Shown here piece after piece: positions 24,759-33,323 of a DNA stretch of 64,000 nt. The first letter of the stretch is position 1. Each line of letters opens with the position of its first letter. The notes below the pieces were generated by a model. That model searched no databases. It was not told the DNA's origin and worked only from the letters and a program-made list of their open reading frames with translations. The translations under genes were made by a program, and so were the position numbers. Source of the stretch: Flavobacterium sp. CG_23.5 (GTDB lineage Bacteria > Bacteroidota > Bacteroidia > Flavobacteriales > Flavobacteriaceae); NCBI RefSeq assembly GCF_017875765.1, contig NZ_JAGGNA010000001.1, positions 1,751,001 to 1,815,000 on the forward strand, read 5' to 3'.

Positions 24759-25328
24759 ATGATTGAGAACATACAATATGAAGTAGCGAAATTACATGAC
24801 ATCGATGGAATAGTAGCATTGCAAGAATTATATCTAGTTTCTAATCTTTCTGAAGAAGAAAAAGAATCAGGATTTGTTACTACTCGTTTCACCATAGAGC
24901 AACTAACCGAAATTATAGGACAAGAAGGATTATTTATTGCTAAAGACGATAACAACATCATCGCTTATATTTTTGGCGGGAGTTGGAACTTCTTCAATCA
25001 ATGGCCAATTTTCACTCATATGACTGCACTATTTCCTAAACTTAGCTTTTTAGATTTTGATATAACAACAACTAACAGTTTTCAGTACGGACCTATTTGC
25101 ATTGCTAAGGAATATCGCGGAAAAGGATTAATCAAATTATTTTTTGAATTCATGAGAATTCACATGGTTAAAAAATATCCTTTGAGTCTGACATTTATCA
25201 ACAAAACCAATATTCCTTCAACAAAAGCCCATACCGAAAAATTAAAATGGAATATCATTTCCGATTTTCAATTCAACAATAACAACTATTTTGTTTTGGC
25301 GTACGATATGAGCCAACCCGTTTCCTAA
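24759..25328 (+). CDS. GNAT family N-acetyltransferase
   Basis: From the ATG at 24759 the protein has 189 aa (MIENIQYEVAKLHDIDGIVAL...). The acetyl-CoA loop is seen in 'GPICIAKEYRGKGLIKLFFEF' (split around residues 111-131: Q/RxxGxG/A as YRGKGL). The N-terminal 'ALQELYLVSNLSEEEKESGF' is an unusual insert. The acceptor is unknown. Its stop is 7 nt from that of the convergent M28 peptidase gene. The frame extends upstream to a TTG, which I reject because the ATG fits the family start better. Confidence 0.85.
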   Translation: MIENIQYEVAKLHDIDGIVALQELYLVSNLSEEEKESGFVTTRFTIEQLTEIIGQEGLFIAKDDNNIIAYIFGGSWNFFNQWPIFTHMTALFPKLSFLDFDITTTNSFQYGPICIAKEYRGKGLIKLFFEFMRIHMVKKYPLSLTFINKTNIPSTKAHTEKLKWNIISDFQFNNNNYFVLAYDMSQPVS

Positions 25329-25334
25329 GCAGAT

Positions 25335-26315
25335 TTATTTAACCATAATAATTTCATGTGTTGGGGAACTAGCCATTTGCGTTACAGCTGGCAGTAATTC
25401 CTGAATGAATGAAGTCATGTGAGGAATATCCATGGCTTTAAACTCATCAGAAACATGGTGATAATATTGGAAATTTTCAAAATCGAAAGTACTTATTGAC
25501 TGACAAGGAACCTTAAAAACCTCATAAAAAGAATAATTATCAGATCGATAAAACAATTGATATTCCGCTTCTTTTGGGAGGAAACCAATGGATTTTTTTC
25601 CAGTATATTCATTTATTTTACTGGCCATATTCGACTTATCAAAACCAGTAATATACGCAAGAAAATCTCGTTTCATTGGTACACCAATCATCTCGATATT
25701 AAATTGCGCATATAAATTAAAATTTTGCGCTTTTAGTTTTTTGGCCAAATGTTTCGAACCCAACAAACCTTTTTCCTCTCCTACGAAGAACACAAAAAGC
25801 ACGCTTCTTTTATTCGATTTAGAAACACTGAAATATTTAGCCATTTCAGCCACAGCGGTTGTTCCAGACGCGTCATCATTGGCACCATTGTTAATGAAAT
25901 CACCATTCACTCCTTTTTTATCAATTCCGATATGGTCGTAATGTCCGCTAATAATTATGAACTCCTTTTTTAGAATAGGATCTGTTCCTTCGACATAGCC
26001 AACAATATTATAGGCCGGGACTTTGTAATCCGTCAAAGTGTCGCGGTAACTTTTAAAATAAGGCTTTACATTATTGTTCTTGAAAAATTGTTCCAAATAA
26101 TCTGCCGCTTTCTCCATTCCTTTAGTTCCGGTTTCTCTGCCTTCTAATTCATCGGAAGAAAGGTATTTCAAAGTTTCCGCAACTGCGGTTTCTTTGACCT
26201 TGTAATTTATTCCTAATGGAGTTTGTGATTTATTTTTTAAAGAATCAGACAGTATGGTTGAAGTTTGTTTACAACCAAAGAAAACGAAAGGAACTAATAG
26301 AAGTATTTTTTTCAT
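25335..26315 (-). CDS. M28 family zinc aminopeptidase, lipoprotein
   Basis: The 326-aa protein starts MKKILLLVPFVFFGCKQTS, a lipoprotein signal with Cys15 as the likely lipidated residue. The M28 zinc sites are visible: 'ISGHYDHIG' (His/Asp), 'NNGANDDASGTTAVAE' (bridging Asp) and 'VFFVGEEKGLLGS' (Glu pair), then 'RSDNYSF' and a late His in 'YHHVSDE'. The family removes N-terminal residues from peptides. It probably acts in the periplasm, attached to a membrane. It lies 52 nt after the LysE-like gene and could be the tail of that operon. Confidence 0.92.
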   Translation of the reverse strand: MKKILLLVPFVFFGCKQTSTILSDSLKNKSQTPLGINYKVKETAVAETLKYLSSDELEGRETGTKGMEKAADYLEQFFKNNNVKPYFKSYRDTLTDYKVPAYNIVGYVEGTDPILKKEFIIISGHYDHIGIDKKGVNGDFINNGANDDASGTTAVAEMAKYFSVSKSNKRSVLFVFFVGEEKGLLGSKHLAKKLKAQNFNLYAQFNIEMIGVPMKRDFLAYITGFDKSNMASKINEYTGKKSIGFLPKEAEYQLFYRSDNYSFYEVFKVPCQSISTFDFENFQYYHHVSDEFKAMDIPHMTSFIQELLPAVTQMASSPTHEIIMVK

Positions 26316-26367
26316 AATTGGATATTTATGCTTTATTACATTTTAATGGAACTTTTAAATTCCAATA

Positions 26368-27009
26368 TTATCTTTTATAATATTTTTTATAGACTTTATA
26401 CATTTGAATAAAAGCTAAAACTATGAAAAATAAAGGAATAATAACTGACATTACATATTTAGAAAAAAAAGTAGTGTTTTGAGATAGCGTATTTAAAATT
26501 AAAACTAACGCTAACATTCCCAGAAATGTTCCTATCAAGGTTCCAGCAATGTAATAATATTTAAGTTTATTTTCGACTGCAATATAGTTCCCATTCATCA
26601 AATAAAGATTCCAACCCGTCCAAAAAGGCAATTGAAGAAAGTTAACGCAATTTAAAAGCAAACCAATAAGATAAGGTGAATAGGTAATATATTTTTCTAA
26701 ATCATTATGATTTGCCGCTGATTGATTAGAATGAGCATAAAAAGAATAGCCCAGAATTAGCAAGAATATAATGGCAAAATAATCAACTGCTTTCATGAGT
26801 TTTTTATTATTTACCAATTTTTCAGCAAAAATTAAAGTAAAATAAATCACAAAAACCTCAACAGAAATCACCCCCAATAAATAGAAAATTAAGTCCTTAA
26901 TTCCAAATTTCGAATAAATTTCAAAGCCAATAATGTTTAAATATCCAAGCGGTATAGAGCCGATAAAGCTCACTAAAAAACCAACAAAAATATTTTTTAT
27001 TACTTTCAT
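26368..27009 (-). CDS. LysE-like membrane transporter protein
   Basis: The 213-aa protein has about six hydrophobic segments: 5-27 (NIFVGFLVSFIGSIPLGYLN), 40-63, 76-92, 112-130, 150-172 and 182-205. The 'GSIPLGYLN' near the first helix resembles the 'PGP' region of LysE/RhtB exporters, so amino-acid export is possible but unproven. Its start lies 4 nt after the ATP-grasp gene stop, making co-transcription very likely. Confidence 0.65.
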   Translation of the reverse strand: MKVIKNIFVGFLVSFIGSIPLGYLNIIGFEIYSKFGIKDLIFYLLGVISVEVFVIYFTLIFAEKLVNNKKLMKAVDYFAIIFLLILGYSFYAHSNQSAANHNDLEKYITYSPYLIGLLLNCVNFLQLPFWTGWNLYLMNGNYIAVENKLKYYYIAGTLIGTFLGMLALVLILNTLSQNTTFFSKYVMSVIIPLFFIVLAFIQMYKVYKKYYKR

Positions 27010-27013
27010 TTCA

Positions 27014-28063
27014 TTAAAAATTTACAATCTTATTACTTTGCTCTATATGCAAACGATATTCTTGCATACCCACTTTGTGAGTCAAATATGGAATGCCATT
27101 TTTATGATTGTGAACACTAATTTCGAACATGTAAGTAATATGTCGTGCCAGTTCTTTCCACGCAAACAATAAAGAATGTTTTGGATCGTAAATATGAGTG
27201 GGTTCGCTAGCCGCTCCATTCAATTCAACAATAGAGAAGTTTTTTCCTTGTTCCAAGTCTTCTAAAGTAGCATACATCACATCCAATCTTCCAAAATAAA
27301 AACCCGGAATCTGCAAACACATTTCATTAATAATTTTTGTCAATTTTGGCGTTATCCAATGGCTTCCATCTATAAATTTTGCTCCACGTGCGTGATTCCC
27401 GTACGGGACCAGATTCAGTTTTTTATCTTTTGGAAGAATGTCAAGTAATTTTTTTCCGTATTCCTTTTTTAATACTTCCAATTGCAATTCGTATCGCGGA
27501 TTTTCTTTGATTAGTTCTTCAATTGTAGAATTGCCATCTCCGGTAATAATTAGAAATTCTTTAGAAACTATCCCTGTAATTCTGCCCGATTTTTCATCAG
27601 GATAACGCACATAAAAAATGCCGATTTCGTTTTCGTAAGGAATCAAATCTTGGATAACATAATCAAAATTTGCTTTATGGGCATACAATTCCAAGTCCTG
27701 AATAGTATTGATTTTTTTAACTCCCGAACCACGTAAACCTATATCCGGTTTTGCAATCAACGGATATTTTATTCCTGAAAATTCCATGATTTTTAAAATG
27801 GTCTCTAGTGAAGTTCTTTCATTTATCAACTCTGTTTTTGGATAGAATTGTTGCGGAATCAAATCATAAATTGCTTTTTTGGATTCCATCATAAATCCCC
27901 CATTTTTAATAGTGGGATTAGAAGCATTAAAGAAAAAAATCGATTTTGCCTTAATAGAATAATAGGACCAAAGAAAGTAAATTGGAATGTAAACAATCTG
28001 GAAAGGCCAATATTCCCAGTGGGTAATTTTATGAAAGAGTAATTTTATTCGCCTATTCGCCAT
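27014..28063 (-). CDS. ATP-grasp protein, D-Ala-D-Ala ligase-like
   Basis: The 349-aa protein has an ATP-grasp core: 'YPLIAKPDIGLRGSGVKKI' (ATP-binding strand and glycine-rich loop, about 101-119), 'VIQDLIPYENEIGIFYVRYP', 'GRLDVMYATLEDLEQG' and the metal-binding 'FSIVELNGAASEPTHIYDP' (about 277-295). The N-terminal 40 residues contain an amphipathic or membrane-associated 'PFQIVYIPIYFLWSYYSI'. It is not the housekeeping Ddl. The product is probably a ligated peptide or modified small molecule; the substrates are unknown. It sits between NRDE (23-nt gap) and LysE-like (4-nt gap) genes, so a make-and-export pair is possible. Confidence 0.8.
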   Translation of the reverse strand: MANRRIKLLFHKITHWEYWPFQIVYIPIYFLWSYYSIKAKSIFFFNASNPTIKNGGFMMESKKAIYDLIPQQFYPKTELINERTSLETILKIMEFSGIKYPLIAKPDIGLRGSGVKKINTIQDLELYAHKANFDYVIQDLIPYENEIGIFYVRYPDEKSGRITGIVSKEFLIITGDGNSTIEELIKENPRYELQLEVLKKEYGKKLLDILPKDKKLNLVPYGNHARGAKFIDGSHWITPKLTKIINEMCLQIPGFYFGRLDVMYATLEDLEQGKNFSIVELNGAASEPTHIYDPKHSLLFAWKELARHITYMFEISVHNHKNGIPYLTHKVGMQEYRLHIEQSNKIVNF

Positions 28064-28086
28064 AACTTATGTCAATTTCCATTTTT

Positions 28087-28797
28087 TTAAATAGTAATAA
28101 AAGAGGTCGTATATTCTTTCTGATGAATTAAATCATAATGCAATATAGCAACTTTATTTTTTTCGATTATAGATTGAGTGATACTTAAGGTTTTCATTTC
28201 TTCATTTCGATTAATTACCAAACCGTTTTCCTGATTTTCTTCTTCAGTATAGCGATGAAAACCAAGGATTTCTTCTTCTGAAATCTGTGGATTTGTTTCC
28301 AAAAAAGTATAAAACCAGTTCGAACGTTTATCCCGAATTTCTTTCGGATATAAAGTCGAAGAAGACCAAACATGATTTTTATTTATGTCAAGTGATTTGG
28401 TTTCTTTTTGATTTCCATTCCAACGCAACTGAAAAAGTTCATTATTTTGAAATAAAATCAGCGTAAAGGGTTCGATATCTTCTAAATCAATTTCCTGCCA
28501 GAAATCCTTTGGTGAAGCACTACTTATAATATCCAAAACAATCAATCCCCGACTTTTTCGGTATGGAAGTTGAACCTTATGTTTTTCTTCGGCGCCGTTT
28601 AACAATACCAAAACAGTTCCGTCAGCATCTACCACAAACCAAGTTCCCCCAGCTTTTGGATCTTTTGGAAAAATGATATTTTTACCGTTAATGGTATAAT
28701 CTTTTGGAGGAATTGCACTTGGACGTATTACTTTTTCATCTCGATTTGAGGTAATGATAATTTTACCGTTGACATTTACAAAACTTACTGTACACAT
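28087..28797 (-). CDS. NRDE (TANGO2-like) family protein
   Basis: The 236-aa protein begins MCTVSFV with Cys2 at the family's expected nucleophile position, followed by SNRDE at 17-21 and 'DPKAGGTWFVVDADG' at about 47-61. These are the defining blocks of the NRDE/TANGO2 family. The biochemical role is not settled; human TANGO2 affects lipid and heme handling. Its start overlaps the end of the DinB-like gene by 13 nt, indicating translational coupling in the YHS-to-LysE operon. Confidence 0.88.
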   Translation of the reverse strand: MCTVSFVNVNGKIIITSNRDEKVIRPSAIPPKDYTINGKNIIFPKDPKAGGTWFVVDADGTVLVLLNGAEEKHKVQLPYRKSRGLIVLDIISSASPKDFWQEIDLEDIEPFTLILFQNNELFQLRWNGNQKETKSLDINKNHVWSSSTLYPKEIRDKRSNWFYTFLETNPQISEEEILGFHRYTEEENQENGLVINRNEEMKTLSITQSIIEKNKVAILHYDLIHQKEYTTSFITI

Positions 28798-29273
28798 TGT
28801 TTTCTATATTCGATTGTGGAACGGGCTACACCAAAATTTTCATCGACAATAATTGTTTCGTTTTGCAAAACGGCTACCTTTATTAACGCCTGATGATGAA
28901 TACAGTGTTCTAAATTATAAAGCAATTCCCGGAAGTGATTACTATCAATACGGATTTCCTCACCATCAATAATTTGCTGCAGTTCTATTTTTTTATTTTG
29001 TTTTTCCAAAGAATCTTGGATAATTCTAATTTGACTTATTGCAAATTCAGTATCTGTTTGAATTGCAATATTTCTTTTTCGGTTATCATAGTTTACAATG
29101 CCTGCCTCATAATTCGCTTCAAGACATTGAAACATTTCTATAATATGCCTGGTATGTTCGCCTATAGTGGAATTACTTAGCGAAGCACAAGGATTATAAT
29201 ACTCTGAATTAGACAGCTGGTTAAGTAAACCGACCAGTCCGTTTAAGCTATTATTTATGGAAGGTATAAGCAT
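28785..29273 (-). CDS. DinB-like four-helix metal-binding protein
   Basis: The 162-aa helical protein has paired histidines typical of the DinB/YfiT superfamily: H40 and H43 in 'TIGEHTRHIIEM', and H123, H126 and H127 in 'NLEHCIHHQAL'. The family includes thiol-S-transferases and hydrolases that use a His3 metal site. The activity here is unknown. It starts 1 nt after the DoxX gene stop and overlaps NRDE by 13 nt. Confidence 0.8.
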   Translation of the reverse strand: MLIPSINNSLNGLVGLLNQLSNSEYYNPCASLSNSTIGEHTRHIIEMFQCLEANYEAGIVNYDNRKRNIAIQTDTEFAISQIRIIQDSLEKQNKKIELQQIIDGEEIRIDSNHFRELLYNLEHCIHHQALIKVAVLQNETIIVDENFGVARSTIEYRKQCVQ

Positions 29274-29274
29274 A

Positions 29275-29664
29275 TTAAAAATTTAATTTAAACAAATTTG
29301 GTATTTTACTCCTATTTTGATAAACTAAAATAGAACAACAAAGAAAGGTGATTATCGCTAGGGTGAAAAGTGTTCCACCATCGTTTTGCACTTCAATTCC
29401 TAAAACTAACAAATGTGACATAATTGCACCAATCATTACTCCAAGTCCAAGTAATGCACCAAGTAGAGTGGTTCTGGGTATTACTATTAAAATGGAAGCA
29501 ATCAGTTCCGCAATACCGGAGCCTATACGACCGTAAGGTTCCATCCCTAAAGTTTTGAAAATATAAATACTTTCCGCTGCACCCGTAAATTTAAAATATA
29601 AGGTCTGCAATAAAATCACGGCAACAACAAGACGCAATAACCAAGTAAATAATGATGATTTCAT
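29275..29664 (-). CDS. DoxX-family membrane protein
   Basis: The 129-aa protein has four transmembrane helices (about 7-25, 45-63, 66-88 and 98-116) and the DoxX start 'LLRLVVAVILLQTLYFKFTGA'-type helix (split at residues 10-30). 'YGRIGSGIAELIASILI' is typical. DoxX proteins have been tied to thiol and redox processes, but the reaction here is unknown. It follows the YHS gene by 9 nt. Confidence 0.82.
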   Translation of the reverse strand: MKSSLFTWLLRLVVAVILLQTLYFKFTGAAESIYIFKTLGMEPYGRIGSGIAELIASILIVIPRTTLLGALLGLGVMIGAIMSHLLVLGIEVQNDGGTLFTLAIITFLCCSILVYQNRSKIPNLFKLNF

Positions 29665-29673
29665 ACTACTAAT

Positions 29674-30135
29674 TTATTGAATTATTTTTTTCCAATTTGC
29701 ATCAGCCTTTGACTTTAAACCTAACTGATTTTTATTCCAACTTTTCAATGTGTTATTGAAATAAGCGTTATAAAACAGATATAATTTCCCTTCAATAATT
29801 TTGAACGTCTCTGGATTTATATCCACTTTTTCACCTGAATCTCCCATCGCAAAAGCACACCAACCCCCATATTGAGGCTCATAAGCTGATTGATTTTTTA
29901 AAAAAAACTCCTTATTTGCCGCCGAAGAAAAATTATAAATAACTCCTTCAAAGGTTGAAGTTAATTCTTTTTTTCCTTTCACCGCTTTTCCTTGTTTAAA
30001 ATAAGCCACAGGATCATACCCCTTAATGGCGATATTTCTTTTTAAATTGAACTGTTTAATTCGTTTACTTTCGTTTTGAGAAAATCCTGTTAACGAAATA
30101 AAACTGATAAGCAGACAGATGATTTGTTTTTTCAT
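29674..30135 (-). CDS. YHS-domain secreted protein
   Basis: From the ATG at 30135 the protein has 153 aa, starting with the signal peptide MKKQIICLLISFISLTGFSQ. The YHS domain (often metal-binding) spans about 35-85: 'GYDPVAYFKQGKAVKG', 'YNFSSAANKEFFLKN' and 'YGGWCAFAMG' with a Cys. It is probably periplasmic. A longer frame upstream (22 codons) overlaps the promoter and was rejected. It is the first gene of a tight minus-strand run and has a promoter and a Crp/Fnr-like site upstream. Confidence 0.87.
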   Translation of the reverse strand: MKKQIICLLISFISLTGFSQNESKRIKQFNLKRNIAIKGYDPVAYFKQGKAVKGKKELTSTFEGVIYNFSSAANKEFFLKNQSAYEPQYGGWCAFAMGDSGEKVDINPETFKIIEGKLYLFYNAYFNNTLKSWNKNQLGLKSKADANWKKIIQ

Positions 30136-30173
30136 TGTAATTGAATTTAAAGGGTTCTCTGAAATTTCTTTAC

Positions 30174-30219
30174 CAAAGGTATTTAGAAACAGAAAAACCA
30201 TTTGTCAGCTAGTTTACAA
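30174..30219 (-). promoter_or_regulatory. Promoter with Crp/Fnr-like palindrome before the YHS-DoxX operon
   Basis: The -7 box TACCTTTG lies at 30174-30181 on the minus strand, and no -33 TTG is seen. Instead TTGTCA...TTACAA (30202-30219) forms an 18-bp inverted repeat with half-sites TTGTCA and TTGTAA. The site centre is about 33 bp from the box centre, near -40 if transcription starts just past the box. That is the class II position of Crp/Fnr activators, and the Crp/Fnr-family gene is immediately upstream. Confidence 0.5.
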
Positions 30220-30239
30220 TAGATACGAAATAGTTGTAA

Positions 30240-30917
30240 TTACAGTTTTGTTACATCCAAAATAACGATTTCTTTTCGATTGTAAAGAAGTATTCCATTT
30301 GTTTCCATTTCATTCAGCAGTTGAGTAGCAGTTTGTCTTGATGTACAAATAATTTGAGCAATATCAGTTTGAGTTAGATAATTCTCGATAACCACTTCAT
30401 TTTCCACTCGCTTTCCTTCTTTCTCTGCCCAATCTTTTAGAAACTGAAACAATCTAGTTTTAGCATCTTTTGAAATCAAATTAGAGTAACTGTTTTTGAT
30501 GCGCTTCATCTTCAATCCTACAAATTTAGTATAGGACAAGGCCAAGCTAGGGTTTCGCAATAATAAATCTTCGAAATCAGATAGTAGAAAGCTACAAATT
30601 GCCACATCATCGGAAAGGACTTTAGCATATTCATTAGTCTGATCATCTGTTTCTAAAGTGAGTTCCCCAAATAAATCTCCTTTTTGAATAATATCTTTTA
30701 TCGTTTCGTTTCCGTCTTCATCAACAGCTACGATTTTAATATTTCCTTTTTTAAGCAAAAAAATTCGAGGCACATCCGATGAGGAAAAATAAATGATCTC
30801 CCCCTTATTTGCTTTTTTAAAACCTGTAATAATACACAATTGTCTGATTTGTCCGAAACTTAAAGTCCGAAACAATTTGTGATCGCGTAAATACCAATAT
30901 TTTAAATCTTCATACAT
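30240..30917 (-). CDS. Crp/Fnr family transcriptional regulator
   Basis: The 225-aa protein has an N-terminal cyclic-nucleotide-binding-like beta-barrel ('KKGNIKIVAVDEDGNE', 'IIQKGDLFGELTL' at about 80-92) and a long dimer helix. A C-terminal winged helix reads 'YLTQTDIAQIICTSRQTAT' (about 181-199), whose recognition helix includes SRQT. No N-terminal Cys cluster for an Fe-S centre is visible, so it is not a classic oxygen-sensing FNR. The effector is unknown. Its stop is 104 nt before the start of the YHS-led operon, whose promoter carries a matching palindrome. Confidence 0.9.
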   Translation of the reverse strand: MYEDLKYWYLRDHKLFRTLSFGQIRQLCIITGFKKANKGEIIYFSSSDVPRIFLLKKGNIKIVAVDEDGNETIKDIIQKGDLFGELTLETDDQTNEYAKVLSDDVAICSFLLSDFEDLLLRNPSLALSYTKFVGLKMKRIKNSYSNLISKDAKTRLFQFLKDWAEKEGKRVENEVVIENYLTQTDIAQIICTSRQTATQLLNEMETNGILLYNRKEIVILDVTKL

Positions 30918-30964
30918 AAAAGTAAATCTTTGAGTAAATGTATTAAAAAAACGACTTAAAAAAC

Positions 30965-30998
30965 AAAACCCTTTCCAATCGAAATTGGAAAGGGTTTT
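30965..30998 (-). terminator. Terminator of the acyl-CoA dehydrogenase gene
   Basis: AAAACCCTTTCCAAT (30965-30979) pairs perfectly with ATTGGAAAGGGTTTT (30984-30998) over a 4-nt loop. It lies 20 nt past the stop codon. Confidence 0.85.
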
Positions 30999-31017
30999 AA
31001 TAGCTATAAAATTTTAT

Positions 31018-32157
31018 CTAAGAAACTAGTGTTCTTGAGATTACAATACGTTGGATCTCTGAAGTTCCTTCATAAATCTGAGTAATTTTAGCATCACGCA
31101 TCATACGTTCCACATGATATTCGGCTACATAACCATTTCCACCATGAATCTGTACGGCTTCAATAGTCGTGTCCATTGCAGTTTGAGAAGCGAATAACTT
31201 GGCCATTGCTCCTGATTGAGAAATATCCATTCCTAAATCTTTTTCGGAAGCAGCTTTAAAACATAACATTTTAGCTGCCATAATTTGAGTTGCCATATCG
31301 GCTAATTTGAAAGCGATTGCTTGGTGTTTGAAAATTTCTTTTCCAAAAGCTTTACGCTCTTGAGAATATTTCAAAGCCAATTCATAAGCACCTGTAGCTA
31401 TACCCAATGCTTGAGAAGCAATACCTATTCTTCCTCCGTTTAATACGCTCATGGCGAAATTAAATCCAAATCCATCTGCTCCTATTCGGTTTTCTTTAGG
31501 CACTTTAACATCGGTAAACATTAAAGAATGCGTATCAGACCCGCGAATTCCCATTTTCTTTTCTTTTAGACCAATATCAAAACCAGCCCAACCTTTCTCC
31601 ACTATAAAAGCATTGATTCCTTTATGTCCTTTTTCAACGTCAGTTTGAGCAATTACGATATAAGTAGATGCAGACGATCCGTTTGTAATCCAGTTTTTGG
31701 TACCATTTAATAAGTAATGATCTCCTTTATCAATTGCAGTGGTTTTTTGTGAAGTAGCATCAGATCCCGCTTCTGGTTCCGACAAACAAAAAGCACCAAT
31801 AACTTCCCCTTTGGCAAGAGGAACTAAATATTTAAGTTTTTGCTCTTCATTGCAATATTTCTCTATTCCCGCACAAACCAACGAGTTATTTACTGACATG
31901 ATAACTGCCGCAGAGGCATCAATTTTTGCAATTTCAGTAACTGCCAAAATATAAGAAACGCTATCAAGTCCTGAACCACCATATTTAGGATCAACCATCA
32001 TTCCTAGAAAACCAAGTTCTGCCATTTGCTTAACTTGCTCTGTAGGAAATTTTGAGTGTTCATCTCTTTCAATTACTCCCGGCAACAATTCGTTTTGAGC
32101 AAAATCTCTAGCGGCTTGTTGAATCATTAACTGCTCTTCGGTTAGATTAAAATCCAT
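31018..32157 (-). CDS. Acyl-CoA dehydrogenase
   Basis: The 379-aa FAD enzyme forms trans-2-enoyl-CoA from acyl-CoA. Family blocks are 'GAFCLSEPEAGSDATS' (FAD/substrate loop, about 125-140), 'GTKNWITNG', 'ERKAFGKEIFKHQAI' and 'AVQIHGGNGYVAEYHVER' (about 335-352). The catalytic Glu is E363 in 'QIYEGTSEIQ', the position used by short/medium-chain enzymes. Chain-length preference cannot be judged. It is monocistronic, bounded by its own terminator, and diverges from anmK. Confidence 0.95.
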   Translation of the reverse strand: MDFNLTEEQLMIQQAARDFAQNELLPGVIERDEHSKFPTEQVKQMAELGFLGMMVDPKYGGSGLDSVSYILAVTEIAKIDASAAVIMSVNNSLVCAGIEKYCNEEQKLKYLVPLAKGEVIGAFCLSEPEAGSDATSQKTTAIDKGDHYLLNGTKNWITNGSSASTYIVIAQTDVEKGHKGINAFIVEKGWAGFDIGLKEKKMGIRGSDTHSLMFTDVKVPKENRIGADGFGFNFAMSVLNGGRIGIASQALGIATGAYELALKYSQERKAFGKEIFKHQAIAFKLADMATQIMAAKMLCFKAASEKDLGMDISQSGAMAKLFASQTAMDTTIEAVQIHGGNGYVAEYHVERMMRDAKITQIYEGTSEIQRIVISRTLVS

Positions 32158-32218
32158 AATTATATAAAATAAAAAAGTTGTGAATTACTTAAAAAAAGTA
32201 GCCAAAGATACTTTTTTC

Positions 32219-32251
32219 TTGTGAATTTATCAATTCTGATTCGTAAATTTG
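32219..32251 (+). promoter_or_regulatory. Promoter of anmK, next to the start codon
   Basis: TTG (32219-32221), a 22-nt spacer and TAAATTTG (32244-32251) fit the -33/-7 consensus. The box ends 4 nt before the ATG at 32256, so the mRNA should be leaderless or nearly so. Confidence 0.65.
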
Positions 32252-32255
32252 GGAT

Positions 32256-33323
32256 ATGGAAACAGAAAACTATAACGTTATAGGAGTAATGTCAGGAACT
32301 TCGCTGGATGGAATTGATTTGGCTCATATTCAATTTAGAGTAGAGAGTCAAGAATGGGCTTTCGAAATAATTGAAAGTGAAACTATTAGCTATAGTTCCG
32401 ATTGGGTTACTAGCCTAAAAATGGCTGTGGGCTTCTCCATAAACGAATTAGATGATTTAAACCAAAAGTACACCGAACTTCTCGCCACGACCATCTCTAA
32501 TTTCATTAAAAAGTATAATATCGAAAACATCGATGCCGTTTGCTCGCATGGTCATACCATTTTACACCAACCGCAGAAAGGTTTTACACTTCAAATAGGC
32601 AATTTACCAGAAATCTCCGCATTGATTCATCAAACAGTAGTGTGTGATTTTAGAGTTCAGGATGTTCAATTGGGAGGACAAGGCGCGCCTTTAGTTCCTA
32701 TTGGCGATAAAATATTATTTCCTGAATATGACTATTGTATGAATTTGGGCGGTTTTTCAAATATTTCATTCGAAGAAAATGGTGAACGAATTGCTTTCGA
32801 TATCTCTCCAGTAAATACAGTTTTGAATTTTTACGCAAATGAACTGGGTTTAGCGTATGACGATAAAGGACAAAAAACGAGTACTGGGAGTATAAATGAA
32901 AATTTATTAAACGAATTAAACGATCTGGATTTTTATCAAAAAAAACATCCAAAATCATTGGGCTTCGAATTTGTAAAAGAGGTCGTATTACCCATAATTG
33001 ACACGTATAAAATTTCGACAACAGACAAGCTACGAACTTTCACAGAACACGTTGCGTTTCAAATTGCATCGGCTCTGCCTACTAAAAAAGGAAACCTATT
33101 TATAACTGGTGGTGGGGCATACAATGATTTTCTTATAGAACGTATTCAATCCTATTTACCGGAAATAAAAATTATAATTCCGTCAAATAAAATATTGGAA
33201 TTCAAAGAAGCATTAATATTTGCTTTGCTTGGTGTATTAAAGTTACGAGGAGAAGTCAATGTATTGCGAAGTGTAACCGGGGCACAAAAAGATCACAGTT
33301 CTGGAGTTATTTTCACCGTATGA
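32256..33323 (+). CDS. anmK: Anhydro-N-acetylmuramic acid kinase
   Basis: The 355-aa sugar kinase opens and phosphorylates 1,6-anhydro-MurNAc to MurNAc-6-P in peptidoglycan recycling. 'GVMSGTSLDGIDLA' near the start is the ATP phosphate loop of this family. 'AVCSHGHTILHQP', 'DFRVQDVQLGGQGAPLVP' and 'FITGGGAYNDFL' complete the signature. Its stop overlaps the next start by 4 nt (ATGA), so DUF2809 is co-translated. murQ (etherase) is not in the window. Confidence 0.95.
   Translation: METENYNVIGVMSGTSLDGIDLAHIQFRVESQEWAFEIIESETISYSSDWVTSLKMAVGFSINELDDLNQKYTELLATTISNFIKKYNIENIDAVCSHGHTILHQPQKGFTLQIGNLPEISALIHQTVVCDFRVQDVQLGGQGAPLVPIGDKILFPEYDYCMNLGGFSNISFEENGERIAFDISPVNTVLNFYANELGLAYDDKGQKTSTGSINENLLNELNDLDFYQKKHPKSLGFEFVKEVVLPIIDTYKISTTDKLRTFTEHVAFQIASALPTKKGNLFITGGGAYNDFLIERIQSYLPEIKIIIPSNKILEFKEALIFALLGVLKLRGEVNVLRSVTGAQKDHSSGVIFTV

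Noticed and set aside
23950..24819. Long (289-aa) version of the SDR protein
   Set aside because: The extra 64 N-terminal residues are Cys-rich and unlike any SDR; the NAD(P) motif starts 6 residues after the ATG at 24627, the normal distance.
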